NCBI GenBank assembly: GCA_964604825.1
Contig: CAZSAL010000003.1
Span: forward strand, 1-64,000
Source: CAZSAL01 sp964604825
GTDB taxonomy: Bacteria > Elusimicrobiota > Elusimicrobia > 2-01-FULL-59-12
Reading direction: 5' to 3'
DNA: 64,000 nucleotides
The translations under genes and the position numbers were made by a program. Below the pieces are notes generated by a model, which saw only the letters and a list, made by a program, of their open reading frames with translations, searched no databases and was not told the origin of the DNA. The stretch's first letter is position 1. Each line of letters starts with the position of its first letter. Of the stretch, positions 31,275-40,111 are shown one piece after another.

Positions 31275-32015
31275 ATGAGTGGCCGTCGTTCGTTGTTCCA
31301 GTTTGACCGGCCCTTCCGTGAAAGGCTTGGGATCATTGCCGGTGTTGATGAAGCCGGCCGCGGACCCCTTGCCGGCCCGGTTGTTGCCGCAGCGGTAATT
31401 CTTCCTGCCGAAGTACGCATTCCCGATCTCAATGACAGCAAAGCCCTGCCGCCGGAAAAACGCCGTAAAATTTATCGCATCATCCAGCGCAAAGCGCTTG
31501 CCATAGGCGTGGGTGTCGTAGACCACGTTCAGATCGATGCTATTAATATTTATCAGGCTTCCCTGCTGGCTATGCGCCTGGCGTTGTCCCAGTTGATCAT
31601 GCAGCCGGATCACATTTTGGTAGACGGTCCCTACACGCTGGTTCCGGAGCCGTCCGCAATATATCAGGTGGACGGGTTATTGATTCCGAAAGTCCCTGAG
31701 TCGCAGACAGCGGTGATCGGGGGGGATGGTAAAAGTGCGTCGATTGCAGCGGCGTCAATAATAGCCAAGGTCACGCGGGACGCCATGATGGAGGCTCTGG
31801 ACAGTCGGTTCCCTGGATACGGATTTAAACAGCATAAAGGATACTGCACGCCCCGGCATCTTTCCGCTTTAAGCGTACTTGGCCCCTGCCATATCCACCG
31901 GCGCAGTTTTGCGCCGGTTCGCGATACTCTGATCAAAACAGGCTACCGGGCCCTGCAGAACCAAACAAATGTTGAATTCGGAGTGCGGGGTTCGGAAGAA
32001 GGAATCTTTTTATGA
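31275..32015 (+). CDS. rnhB: Ribonuclease HII
   Basis: 246 residues. Active-site motifs are IAGVDEAGRGPLAGPVVAAA (Asp and Glu), DSKALPPEKRRKIYRII, ILVDG, and IIAKVTRDAMMEALDSRFPG with the later catalytic Asp, plus GYGFKQHKGYCTPRHLSAL. It removes ribonucleotides from DNA and RNA primers. Location after rplS is conserved in many bacteria. Confidence 0.96.
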   Translation: MSGRRSLFQFDRPFRERLGIIAGVDEAGRGPLAGPVVAAAVILPAEVRIPDLNDSKALPPEKRRKIYRIIQRKALAIGVGVVDHVQIDAINIYQASLLAMRLALSQLIMQPDHILVDGPYTLVPEPSAIYQVDGLLIPKVPESQTAVIGGDGKSASIAAASIIAKVTRDAMMEALDSRFPGYGFKQHKGYCTPRHLSALSVLGPCHIHRRSFAPVRDTLIKTGYRALQNQTNVEFGVRGSEEGIFL

Positions 32016-32045
32016 AAACCACCACCTTCCGCATTTCAAGTCGTT

Positions 32046-32402
32046 ATGAATAATGTCGGCTTATCCGGCGAGAATACTGCCCGGGAATTTCTCATAAGCA
32101 AAGGGCTTTCCTTCGTAGAAGGGCGTTTCCACACTCGCTGGGGGGAAATCGATCTGATTTTTCGTGATAAGGACTGCTGGGTATTCGTTGAAGTAAAAAC
32201 CCGTCAGAGCCTGCACAACCCCGCCGCAGTCGACGCCATTACTCCCGCCAAACAAAAGCGGCTGATCAATGCCGCGCTGATGTTCATGAAACGCCGCGCT
32301 CTGGAAGGCCAAGCCATGCGTTTTGACGTTGTCCTGATCGAAGCCGGCAAGATCGAATGGCTGCGCGACGCCTTCCAGGGGTCTTCCTGGTTTACTTTTT
32401 AA
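32046..32402 (+). CDS. yraN: UPF0102 family protein YraN
   Basis: 118 residues. The endonuclease-like fold signature is GENTAREFLISKGLSFVEGR, WGEIDLIFRDKDCWVFVEVK (catalytic Glu-Asp-Glu-x-Lys) and ITPAKQKRLINAALMFMKRR. The family is of uncertain function, possibly a Holliday-junction or repair nuclease. It sits between rnhB and comM as in many genomes. Confidence 0.93.
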   Translation: MNNVGLSGENTAREFLISKGLSFVEGRFHTRWGEIDLIFRDKDCWVFVEVKTRQSLHNPAAVDAITPAKQKRLINAALMFMKRRALEGQAMRFDVVLIEAGKIEWLRDAFQGSSWFTF

Positions 32403-32454
32403 TCCTAAACTGAGTCTCGGCGGGTTATCTGCTGACGGTTTAGTGGCGGATAAG

Positions 32455-32495
32455 ATCGAATAATTTAGCGGCTGCCGCCTCTAACAGTCATGCTG
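32455..32495 (+). other. Partial copy of the recurring element before comM
   Basis: GATCGAATAATTTAGCGG followed by CCGCCTCTAACAGTCAT has the same blocks and spacing as copies 1-3 at the start of the window. Here the final ATG of the motif coincides with the comM start codon. The A-rich left block is absent. Confidence 0.4.
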
Positions 32496-34022
32496 GCCAA
32501 GGTTGAAAGCGCATGTCTAGCGGGATTTGAGGGAGCTTCCGTGCAGGTGGAGGTCAGTCTTGCCAAAGGGCTTCCCTGCTTTTCTCTGGTAGGTCTGCCC
32601 GATGCCTCGGTACGGGAGGCCAGAGACCGCGTAGTGGCAGCTGTGCGCAACAGCGGTTTTGATTTCCCTTCCCGCCGCGTGACGGTAAATCTCGCTCCCG
32701 CAGAACTGAAGAAGGAAGGATCGTTTTTTGATCTGGCCATGGCCGTCTGCGTGCTTATGGCCAGCGGAGGGATTTCGGCAAAAAAGTGGCCGCGCGCCAT
32801 ATGGCTGGGAGAACTTGCGCTTGACGGGTCGCTGCGCCCTGTGCGCGGCATTTTACCTCTTGTCCGCAGCCTGACCGCGCGGGGATTTTCCGACATCGTG
32901 CTCCCCGAGGCAAACGCTGCGGAGGCTTCCTTCGTAGACAGTGCCAGGCTTTTTCCTTTTCGTCATTTGAAGGATGTTGTCTCGTGGATTGAAGGCGGCG
33001 AACAGAAACCCCTGCAGACAAGGGGGGAATGGCGGGCTTCCTCAACTCCGGCTCTCGACTTAAGCGAGATCAAAGGGCAGGCTTTCGCCAAGCGCGCGCT
33101 GGAAATCGCTGCGGCGGGGCATCACAATATCCTGCTTGTTGGCAGCCCAGGCACGGGAAAAACAATGCTGGCTCAGGCGCTTCCAGGGATTCTGCCGGAA
33201 TGGACTTTAGAGGAAGCGCTTGATGCCAGCCAGGTTCATTCTATTACCGGGGCATTGAACGGTTCAGGCCTGCTGCGACAAAGGCCGTTCCGCAGCCCGC
33301 ATCACACTGTTTCACCTGTGGCTCTGATAGGCGGAGGAGAATCTCCGATGCCCGGGGAAATATCACTGAGCCACAAAGGCGTGCTTTTTCTGGACGAACT
33401 TCCCGAATTCCGGCGGGACGCGCTGGAAGCCCTGCGCCAACCTCTCGAAGAAGGCAGGGTGCATATCCAGCGCGCCCGCGGGCGCGCCGTTTATCCCGCG
33501 GAATTCCTGCTGATCGCGGCGATGAACCCTTGTCCCTGCGGTTACCGCGGCCATCCCACGCGGGAATGTCTCTGCTTTCCCCTGCGGATTCAAAAATATC
33601 TCATGAAGATTTCGGGACCTCTCCTCGACAGGTTCGATCTGCAGATACAACTGCCTGCGCTCAAAGCGGAGGAGCTTCTTGTCGATAGTTCGGGCGCTGA
33701 AAGCACGGCGGATGTGCAGAAACGCGTTCAGGCTGGCAGACAGCGGCAGGAAATACGTATAGGCGCAGGGAATGCCTCCGCCAATGCTTTTCTGAAAGGA
33801 GCGGCTCTGCGGCGGCATTGCCCGCTTAACAGTGGAACTGCGGCGCTTTTGAAATCCGCCGTAGAAAAACTCGGGCTTTCCGCGCGCGCTTTTGACCGCA
33901 TCCGCCGTGTTGCCCGGACAATCGCGGACCTTGAAGGAGCGGAAAGTATTGACAGCCGGCATGTCGCCGAAGCGATCCAGTATCGCCTGTTCGACCGCCC
34001 AAAAATTTACGAGGCAGGGTGA
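32490..34022 (+). CDS. comM: YifB/ComM-type Mg-chelatase-like AAA+ ATPase
   Basis: 510 residues. The N-terminal ChlI-like subdomain (VEVSLAKGLPCFSLVGLPDA, RVTVNLAPAELKKEGSFFDL) is followed by an AAA+ core with Walker A GSPGTGKTMLAQALPGILP, FRSPHHTVSPVALIGGG, Walker B VLFLDELPEF and AAMNPCPCGYRGHP, and a C-terminal helical domain. ComM is a hexameric helicase that extends branch migration during natural transformation. dprA follows directly, which supports a role in DNA uptake or recombination. Confidence 0.95.
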   Translation: MLAKVESACLAGFEGASVQVEVSLAKGLPCFSLVGLPDASVREARDRVVAAVRNSGFDFPSRRVTVNLAPAELKKEGSFFDLAMAVCVLMASGGISAKKWPRAIWLGELALDGSLRPVRGILPLVRSLTARGFSDIVLPEANAAEASFVDSARLFPFRHLKDVVSWIEGGEQKPLQTRGEWRASSTPALDLSEIKGQAFAKRALEIAAAGHHNILLVGSPGTGKTMLAQALPGILPEWTLEEALDASQVHSITGALNGSGLLRQRPFRSPHHTVSPVALIGGGESPMPGEISLSHKGVLFLDELPEFRRDALEALRQPLEEGRVHIQRARGRAVYPAEFLLIAAMNPCPCGYRGHPTRECLCFPLRIQKYLMKISGPLLDRFDLQIQLPALKAEELLVDSSGAESTADVQKRVQAGRQRQEIRIGAGNASANAFLKGAALRRHCPLNSGTAALLKSAVEKLGLSARAFDRIRRVARTIADLEGAESIDSRHVAEAIQYRLFDRPKIYEAG

Positions 34023-34059
34023 AATACATTGACAACAAAGAGGAAATCATTTAAGAATC

Positions 34060-35163
34060 ATGGATAACGAATCAGCTGCATGGATCTTTCTTAATCATAT
34101 CCCCAACCTGGGCCCGATGCGTTTTCACCGGCTGCTTCATGCCGCGCGCTCGGCCGGCGCCATTCTTGAGCTTGATGCCTCCGGTCTGACTGCGGCGGGT
34201 GTTTCCATCGAAACGGCGGAACGCTGGCATAAAGCTTTTCGTGACGATGCTCTGCGGAAAGAAGCGGACGGCGAAATCGGCCTGGCGCAGAAAGGGCGTC
34301 TGGGTATTGTTACCGAGCTGGACGCTGAGTATCCGGTCAGGCTTAAGGAACTGGTGGACAGGCCTCCTGTTCTTTATTATCAAGGCAATTGGCCGGATGC
34401 TTTACTTCCGCATATCGCGGTCGTGGGTACGCGGCATCCCACAGGATACGGTATTGGGATCGCTGAAAAATTTACGAGGGATTTGATAAAGCGCAACTGC
34501 GTTACTGTCAGCGGTCTGGCCCGGGGTATCGATACTTGCGTCCATGTCGAGACTCTTGCAGAAAAGGGAATAACTATCGCGGTTCTGGGAAACGGGCTGT
34601 CGCAAAATTTTCCAAGGGAAAATTTCCGGCTTCAGAAGGAAATATCCGAAAAGGGACTCGTTCTGTCGGAGTTCCCGGTTAAGACCATGCCTGATCCCAG
34701 GCACTTTCCCAGGAGAAACCGCATTATTTCCGGTCTATCGCAGGGTGTTATTGTTGTGGATGCCGGAGATCGCTCTGGCGCATTGATTACGGCGCGATAT
34801 GCTGCCGAGCAGGGCCGGGAAGTCTTTGCCGTACCCCATGCTCTGGGCAGTCCCGGGGCTCCCGGATGTCACAGGCTGCTTAGGCAGGGAGCCAAGCTGG
34901 TTGAAACAGCTGATGATATTTTGGAAGAATGGTCGCTCTCCTTAATAAGGAAAGAGCCCCAGGGACATGTCGAGGCTGAATTGCCGGTAATGGATGCGGA
35001 GGAGAGGGTTATTTTTGATAAGCTGGGACCCGAGGGGGAATCTATTGATGAGCTGGTTGAAAAACTAGGGCTTCCGGTAGACCGTATAGGATGTCATCTT
35101 TTAAATCTTGAATTGAAAGGCCTGATCAGATCATACTCAGGACAACGCTATGCCAAAATCTAA
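34060..35163 (+). CDS. dprA: DNA processing protein DprA
   Basis: 367 residues. An N-terminal SAM/HhH-like domain is followed by the Rossmann fold: VVGTRHPTGYGIGIAEKFTR, VSGLARGIDTCVHVETLAEK, AVLGNGLSQNFPREN, SEFPVKTMPDPRHFPRRNRI and SGALITARYAAEQGREVFAV. A C-terminal winged-helix domain starts near residue 305. DprA loads RecA onto incoming single-stranded DNA. A TTGACA lies at 34029-34034, but no good -10 is visible. It overlaps topA by 14 bases. Confidence 0.95.
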   Translation: MDNESAAWIFLNHIPNLGPMRFHRLLHAARSAGAILELDASGLTAAGVSIETAERWHKAFRDDALRKEADGEIGLAQKGRLGIVTELDAEYPVRLKELVDRPPVLYYQGNWPDALLPHIAVVGTRHPTGYGIGIAEKFTRDLIKRNCVTVSGLARGIDTCVHVETLAEKGITIAVLGNGLSQNFPRENFRLQKEISEKGLVLSEFPVKTMPDPRHFPRRNRIISGLSQGVIVVDAGDRSGALITARYAAEQGREVFAVPHALGSPGAPGCHRLLRQGAKLVETADDILEEWSLSLIRKEPQGHVEAELPVMDAEERVIFDKLGPEGESIDELVEKLGLPVDRIGCHLLNLELKGLIRSYSGQRYAKI

Positions 35164-37399
35164 AGCTTCTCATTTTCTTGTAATCGTCGAATCGCCTACT
35201 AAGCAGCGGACCATCGCCAAATTTCTCGGGTCCGGCTACGAAATCGCCGCAACTTTCGGGCATATCCGCGATCTCCCGTCGCGCCAGCTCGGGGTAGATG
35301 AGAAAAATAATTTCGAACCTCAATACGTGGTTTTACCCAAGGCGAAAAAGATTCTGCCGTCTCTTAAGGCCTCGGCCGGTTCTGCTTCCAAGGTTTTTCT
35401 GGCTACGGACTATGACCGCGAAGGGGAGGCCATCGCCTGGCACGTCACAGAAGCGCTGAATCTTGGTAAAAACAACTTCGCCCGCATTACGTTCCATGAA
35501 ATTACTCCGGAGGCCATCAAGGAATCGTTGGCTCATCCGCGCAAAATAGACGAAACGCTGGTGCGCGCACAGCAGGCGCGCCGCGTCCTGGATCGCCTCG
35601 TGGGATATAAGCTCTCGCCTCTTCTTTGGACCAAAGTGCGCAAAGGGCTGTCCGCCGGACGCGTGCAGTCCGTAGCTCTGCGGCTGATCGTTGAGCGCGA
35701 GCGCGAAATTGAGGCGTTCAAATCCCAGGCTTATTGGACCGTCAGCGCCGAATTGCGCAAAGACAACGAGGCTTCTTTTAATGCTTCCCTTGTTGAAATT
35801 GACGGTAAGCGCATAGAACAGGTCACGCTTATAAAGCTCTTCGCCGATGATTACCGTGTAACAACCACGAGTCTCAGCGAGCAGACCGTGGTTGATAAGC
35901 TGGTGGAAATACTTAAAAGGGCGTCTTATCAGGTTGTTAAAGTTACAAAAAAGGATACGCGCCGCCAGCCGCAGCCTCCATTCATGACTGCGACTCTGCA
36001 GCAGGACGCGTCAAGGCGCCTGGGATTTTCCGCGGTCAAGACAATGCTCGTGGCACAGCAGCTTTATGAAGGAATCGATATCGGCGCTGCCGGGTCTGTG
36101 GGCTTGATCACATATATGCGCACGGATTCGCTGAATATTGCGGTATCAGCTCAGCGGGAAGCCCGGGAGTTTATAAAAAATACTTACGGACAGGAATTCC
36201 TGCCGGAAACGGCCCGTATTTATAAGTCGAAGTCTAAAGGCGCGCAGGAAGCTCATGAAGCGATCCGGCCCACTTCTGCGGCACGCGCTCCGGAATCGCT
36301 CAAGGAGTTTCTGACAGACGAACAGTACCGGCTGTATGACCTGATCTGGCGCCGCTTCGTTGCCAGCCAGATGGCGGATGCGGTTTTTGACACAGTCAGC
36401 GTGGATATTAACGCCAGCCCCGCGGGAAGCAGCAACACGTATCTTTTCCGTGCTAATGGGCGGGCAGTAAAAGCTCCTGGTTTCCTCAGAGTTTACGCAG
36501 AAACGGAAGATAAAGGCGCTCCGGTTGAGAAAACTGAAGGGCAAAAGCTGCCTGTTCTTGCTGAAAACGATCCATTGGAACTATTAAAAATTGCACCGGA
36601 AGCCCATAAAAGCGAACCCCCGCCGCGTTTCAACGAGGCAAGCCTGATTAAAATGCTCGAGCAGCACGGTATCGGGCGGCCTTCGACATACGCTCCGATT
36701 CTTCAAACGATTCTGGGGCGCGGGTATGTGCGCAGCGAAAACCGGCGGTTGTATGCGACAGAGTTGGGGACACATGTCACGGACCTGCTGATAAATCATT
36801 TCCCTGGCATAGTAGATCTGAGTTTCACCGCGCGCGTTGAGGAGCGGCTGGATGAGATTGCCGACGGTGGAGCGGAGTGGTCTTCCGTGATCAGGGAATT
36901 CTACGACCCGTTCATCAGGGATCTGGCTGCGGCGCAAACCGGAATTTCAACCAAGCCTTATGAGCCTAAAGAATCGGGTGAACTTTGTGAAAAATGTGGT
37001 TCCCCCATGCTGATCCGTGAGAGCCGATTCGGCAAGTACCTTTCCTGCAAGGCATACCCTAAATGCAAAAATAAGATCTCTCTGGATGCGAGCGGGAAGA
37101 AAATCGTTCCGGAGGTTGTTGATAAAACGTGTCCGAAATGCGGCAAGTCTATGGTGAAACGATTCGGCCGGCGCGGGCCTTTCCTGGCGTGCTCCGGCTA
37201 CCCCGACTGTAAAATAACCATGTCCTTCGACAAGGATGGCAATGCCGTTTTGCGTCCCGAACCCAAAATGACCGATCAGAAATGCGAAAAATGCGGCAAG
37301 CCGATGTTGCTGCGTGTCGGAAAACGGGGCCAGTTTATAACCTGTTCCGGATTCCCCCGATGCCGTAATTTGAAGCGCGTTCCCGCTAATAAAGGATGA
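35150..37399 (+). CDS. topA: DNA topoisomerase I
   Basis: 749 residues. A Toprim domain (LVIVESPTKQRTIAKFLG, ATDYDREGEAIAWHV) is followed by the type IA core with catalytic Tyr in GLITYMRTDSLNI near residue 323, and QEAHEAIRPTSA. Three C-terminal C4 zinc fingers follow: CEKCGSPMLIRESRFGKYLSC, CPKCGKSMVKRFGRRGPFLAC and CEKCGKPMLLRVGKRGQFITC, each closed by a second Cys about five residues later. It relaxes negative supercoils. It follows dprA, a common bacterial order. Confidence 0.96.
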   Translation: MPKSKASHFLVIVESPTKQRTIAKFLGSGYEIAATFGHIRDLPSRQLGVDEKNNFEPQYVVLPKAKKILPSLKASAGSASKVFLATDYDREGEAIAWHVTEALNLGKNNFARITFHEITPEAIKESLAHPRKIDETLVRAQQARRVLDRLVGYKLSPLLWTKVRKGLSAGRVQSVALRLIVEREREIEAFKSQAYWTVSAELRKDNEASFNASLVEIDGKRIEQVTLIKLFADDYRVTTTSLSEQTVVDKLVEILKRASYQVVKVTKKDTRRQPQPPFMTATLQQDASRRLGFSAVKTMLVAQQLYEGIDIGAAGSVGLITYMRTDSLNIAVSAQREAREFIKNTYGQEFLPETARIYKSKSKGAQEAHEAIRPTSAARAPESLKEFLTDEQYRLYDLIWRRFVASQMADAVFDTVSVDINASPAGSSNTYLFRANGRAVKAPGFLRVYAETEDKGAPVEKTEGQKLPVLAENDPLELLKIAPEAHKSEPPPRFNEASLIKMLEQHGIGRPSTYAPILQTILGRGYVRSENRRLYATELGTHVTDLLINHFPGIVDLSFTARVEERLDEIADGGAEWSSVIREFYDPFIRDLAAAQTGISTKPYEPKESGELCEKCGSPMLIRESRFGKYLSCKAYPKCKNKISLDASGKKIVPEVVDKTCPKCGKSMVKRFGRRGPFLACSGYPDCKITMSFDKDGNAVLRPEPKMTDQKCEKCGKPMLLRVGKRGQFITCSGFPRCRNLKRVPANKG

Positions 37400-37502
37400 A
37401 CGGCAGGGGCGAGGCTTGAGGTATGAGCGCCGAACAAAAATGGGCTCATGAAAATATTCCTCCAACTTGGGCCTTGGAACTTGACGTTACCGGTGTAGTG
37501 AG

Positions 37503-38387
37503 GTGTTAGACAAACAGATCCAACGCTTCATTCTCTACCTTCGGGTCGAACGCAACGCTTCTACGCATACTCTCCGGGCCTACAATCATGATCTCGCAGG
37601 TTTTGCCGCATTCGTGCGCGAACGGTATCCTTCAACTGATTTGAGTACGCATTCCCGCCTTGTCGTTCGCGACTACCTTTCGGAATTGCATCAGACTGCC
37701 CGTCAGCGTGCCACACTCCTGAGGCCCATCGCCGTTTTAAGGGCTTTCTACAAATTTCTTTTGCGGGAGGGAGAAATCAACCAAAATCCCTTTGCAGGCA
37801 TTCCCCTGCCTAAAAAGGAAAAGAAGCTGCCCCGATTTCTTTCAGAACAGGAAATGGTTGTTTTGCTTGATGCACCCCTGAAACACGGCGCGGGTAACCT
37901 GCGGGACGCCGCTCTCTTGGAACTGCTTTACTCATCCGGTATCCGGATTCAGGAATTGTGTCAACTTAATGTCGAAGATCTGGATCTTCTGGGAGGCATG
38001 GTTAGAGTTTTCGGAAAAGGTTCCAGAGAACGTCTTGTGCCTTTCGGGCAAACTGCGGAGCAGCGCCTGCGGGATTATATTTCCAGCAGGCCTGCCAGCA
38101 TGCGCCAGAGGTATCCTTTGTTCTTAAATCACAACGGTAGCCGCCTGACTGATCGCGGTGCTAGGATGATCGTTTCAAAATGGGTGATAAATGCGGCTTT
38201 GCGCCAGAAGATCAGCCCGCACGCTTTCAGACATTCTTTCGCCACGCATCTTTTAAACCGGGGATGTGATCTGCGCAGCGTTCAGGAGATGCTCGGCCAC
38301 CGTAATCTGGCTACAACCCAGAATTATACGCACGTCACCACAGACCATTTAAGGAAGGTCTACGAAAAAGCCCATCCTAGAGCATGA
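37503..38387 (+). CDS. XerC/XerD-type tyrosine recombinase
   Basis: 294 residues with a GTG start at 37503 and no clear ribosome site. The N-terminal SAM-like domain (LDKQIQRFILYLRVERNAST) and catalytic domain carry Arg in LYSSGIRIQELCQL, Lys in VFGKGSRERLVPF, HAFRHSFATHLLNRGCDLRS, GHRNLATTQNYTHV (His and nucleophile Tyr). It resolves chromosome dimers at dif, or could serve an element. The position after topA and dprA favours the housekeeping role. XerC and XerD cannot be separated from this sequence alone. Confidence 0.9.
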   Translation: MLDKQIQRFILYLRVERNASTHTLRAYNHDLAGFAAFVRERYPSTDLSTHSRLVVRDYLSELHQTARQRATLLRPIAVLRAFYKFLLREGEINQNPFAGIPLPKKEKKLPRFLSEQEMVVLLDAPLKHGAGNLRDAALLELLYSSGIRIQELCQLNVEDLDLLGGMVRVFGKGSRERLVPFGQTAEQRLRDYISSRPASMRQRYPLFLNHNGSRLTDRGARMIVSKWVINAALRQKISPHAFRHSFATHLLNRGCDLRSVQEMLGHRNLATTQNYTHVTTDHLRKVYEKAHPRA

Positions 38388-38656
38388 AATGGCGCAGGAT
38401 TCGTGACAAATTGATTCTCCTCCCATTCCTCGTACCGATTCCGATAATTTAATAGCCGGTACGTCCCGACTAGTAAGTTTCATAAGGAACGGTACGTCGA
38501 AAAACGTAACTTTCGTAACAAAACACAAAAAACATTGACAATTCAATAAGTCGAGGCTAGACTTAGCCCAGTCTTAGAAATATTGGGGCGAGTTCGCATT
38601 AAAGTTGTTGGCAGATTCGCCTGTGTGGCAATGATGGGAGAAAGGACTCTCAACAC
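38388..38656 (+). promoter_or_regulatory. Promoter region of the signalling island
   Basis: TTGACA (38535-38540), a 17-base spacer and TAGACT (38558-38563) form a good sigma-70-type promoter for the response regulator at 38657. This leaves a leader of about 85 bases with no T-rich terminator. The rest of the gap shows no gene. Confidence 0.6.
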
Positions 38657-39346
38657 ATGAAAACACGCATCCTGCTGATTGAAGATGACCCGGCCCTGAG
38701 AAAACTGTTAAAAGAGGCGCTGCCGGAAAGCATTTTTAACATTGAAACTGCTGAAACCGGACGGGAAGGCCTTGATACAGTTGTCAAGAAAAAGCCGGAT
38801 CTGGTCCTTTTGGACTGGAACCTTCCGGACTTGAACGGCTACGAGGTCTGTAAATATATCAAGCAGAACAAGGATTGCGCCCACATCCCGATAATCATGG
38901 TCACGGTATATTCCGAGGTTAACAGGAAAGTTTCCGCCCTGGAGATAGGGGCCGATGACTATATTACAAAGCCGTTTGAAATCGAAGAGCTGATTGCGCG
39001 TGTAAAGGCCGTGCTCCGGCGGCGATCAGGAGGGGCTCCCGAGGACGTAATAAATAAAGCGGGAATAAATCTTAACCTTACAACGTATTCTGTTGAAGTA
39101 GAAAAAAAGCCCCTTATTCTGACGGCTAAGGAATTCGACCTTCTTTATGTTCTGATGAAAAACGCGGGCCGCATCCTGACGCGCGAATTTCTTCTGGAGC
39201 GCATCTGGGGTTACGCGGTGGACGTTTCCACCCGCACCGTTGACGTGCATATCCGACGGCTGCGGAAGAAGCTGGGTATAAAAGTAGCCAATAATATACA
39301 GACCTTTCGAGGTGTTGGTTATAAGTTTAAGGAAGACGGCCGGTGA
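38657..39346 (+). CDS. OmpR/PhoB-family response regulator
   Basis: 229 residues. Receiver domain with acidic pair EDD near residue 10, phospho-acceptor Asp in LVLLDWNLPDLNGYEV near 54, and Lys in ADDYITKPFEIEELIARV. A winged-helix DNA-binding domain follows (LTAKEFDLLYVLMKNAGRIL, RTVDVHIRRLRKKLGI). It overlaps the next kinase gene by four bases, so the pair is a two-component system. Ribosome site GGAGAAAGG precedes it. Confidence 0.95.
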   Translation: MKTRILLIEDDPALRKLLKEALPESIFNIETAETGREGLDTVVKKKPDLVLLDWNLPDLNGYEVCKYIKQNKDCAHIPIIMVTVYSEVNRKVSALEIGADDYITKPFEIEELIARVKAVLRRRSGGAPEDVINKAGINLNLTTYSVEVEKKPLILTAKEFDLLYVLMKNAGRILTREFLLERIWGYAVDVSTRTVDVHIRRLRKKLGIKVANNIQTFRGVGYKFKEDGR

Positions 39347-40101
39347 GTCCAGTCCTGACTCAGACTCCCGGTTCTGACAAACGTCTGGACGAAATGAATA
39401 CCAAAAACGAATTAAAGGAACTGCAGGAGCAGTTCCTTTCTCACGTATCACATGAGTTCCGTTCGCCGCTCACTGCGGTAAAAGGATTTATGGATCTCCT
39501 GCTGCGTCCGGGAGAAAAGCATTCCCGGCGGCATCTTCGCTACCTGGAATCTATGAGGCAGGGTGTAACGCGCCTGAATCGTTTTATTGACAATTTAATG
39601 GATATTACCACGCTGGATTCCGGAGTTATTGAACCGATGCTGGAGATGATTGATCTGAAGAAAGCCATTGAAACGGTCATAACGGCTATGCGTGACGAAA
39701 TCAGCGAATACAGGCTGACAATCAAAGTCAATGTTTCCGATGGATTTTGCGTACGGGCGGACAGGGAGCTGCTTAGAAAGATCATTTTTCAGGTGTTGTC
39801 TAACGCCATAAAATTTACGCCCGACGGAGGGAAAATCATCTTTCGGGCGAAAATGGAAGAGTCACGCATTTTAATGAGTATTTCCGATTCCGGGGTCGGA
39901 ATCCCTTCCGGTGATACAGAGCTGGTTTTTGAAAAATTCCATCAGGCAGAAACTAAGAACAAGGCCCGCAAGACCACCGGCGCGGGATTGGGTCTTGCTA
40001 TAGCGCGGAAGCTGGTGGAATTGCAGGGGGGAAAAATGTGGGTTGAGAAATCCTCTTCCCGGGGAACTACAGTGGCATGGTTCCTGCCCAGGTCTGCATA
40101 A
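39343..40101 (+). CDS. Short soluble sensor histidine kinase
   Basis: 252 residues with almost no sensor region: about 20 residues lead into HisKA (LSHVSHEFRSPLTAVKGFMD), then HATPase with N-box FQVLSNAIKFTPDGG, G1 ISDSGVGIPSGD, F-box LVFEKFHQAET and G2 TGAGLGLAIARKLVELQGG. No membrane segment. Translation is coupled to the upstream OmpR-type regulator. How it perceives its signal is unclear; a partner protein may sense. The catalytic motifs are intact. Confidence 0.93.
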   Translation: MSPVLTQTPGSDKRLDEMNTKNELKELQEQFLSHVSHEFRSPLTAVKGFMDLLLRPGEKHSRRHLRYLESMRQGVTRLNRFIDNLMDITTLDSGVIEPMLEMIDLKKAIETVITAMRDEISEYRLTIKVNVSDGFCVRADRELLRKIIFQVLSNAIKFTPDGGKIIFRAKMEESRILMSISDSGVGIPSGDTELVFEKFHQAETKNKARKTTGAGLGLAIARKLVELQGGKMWVEKSSSRGTTVAWFLPRSA

Positions 40102-40111
40102 GGAGGATGCC

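Noticed and set aside
37503..38387. Integrase of a mobile element
   Set aside because: It sits in the topA/dprA housekeeping cluster with XerC/D length and motifs and has no att-like repeats next to it.
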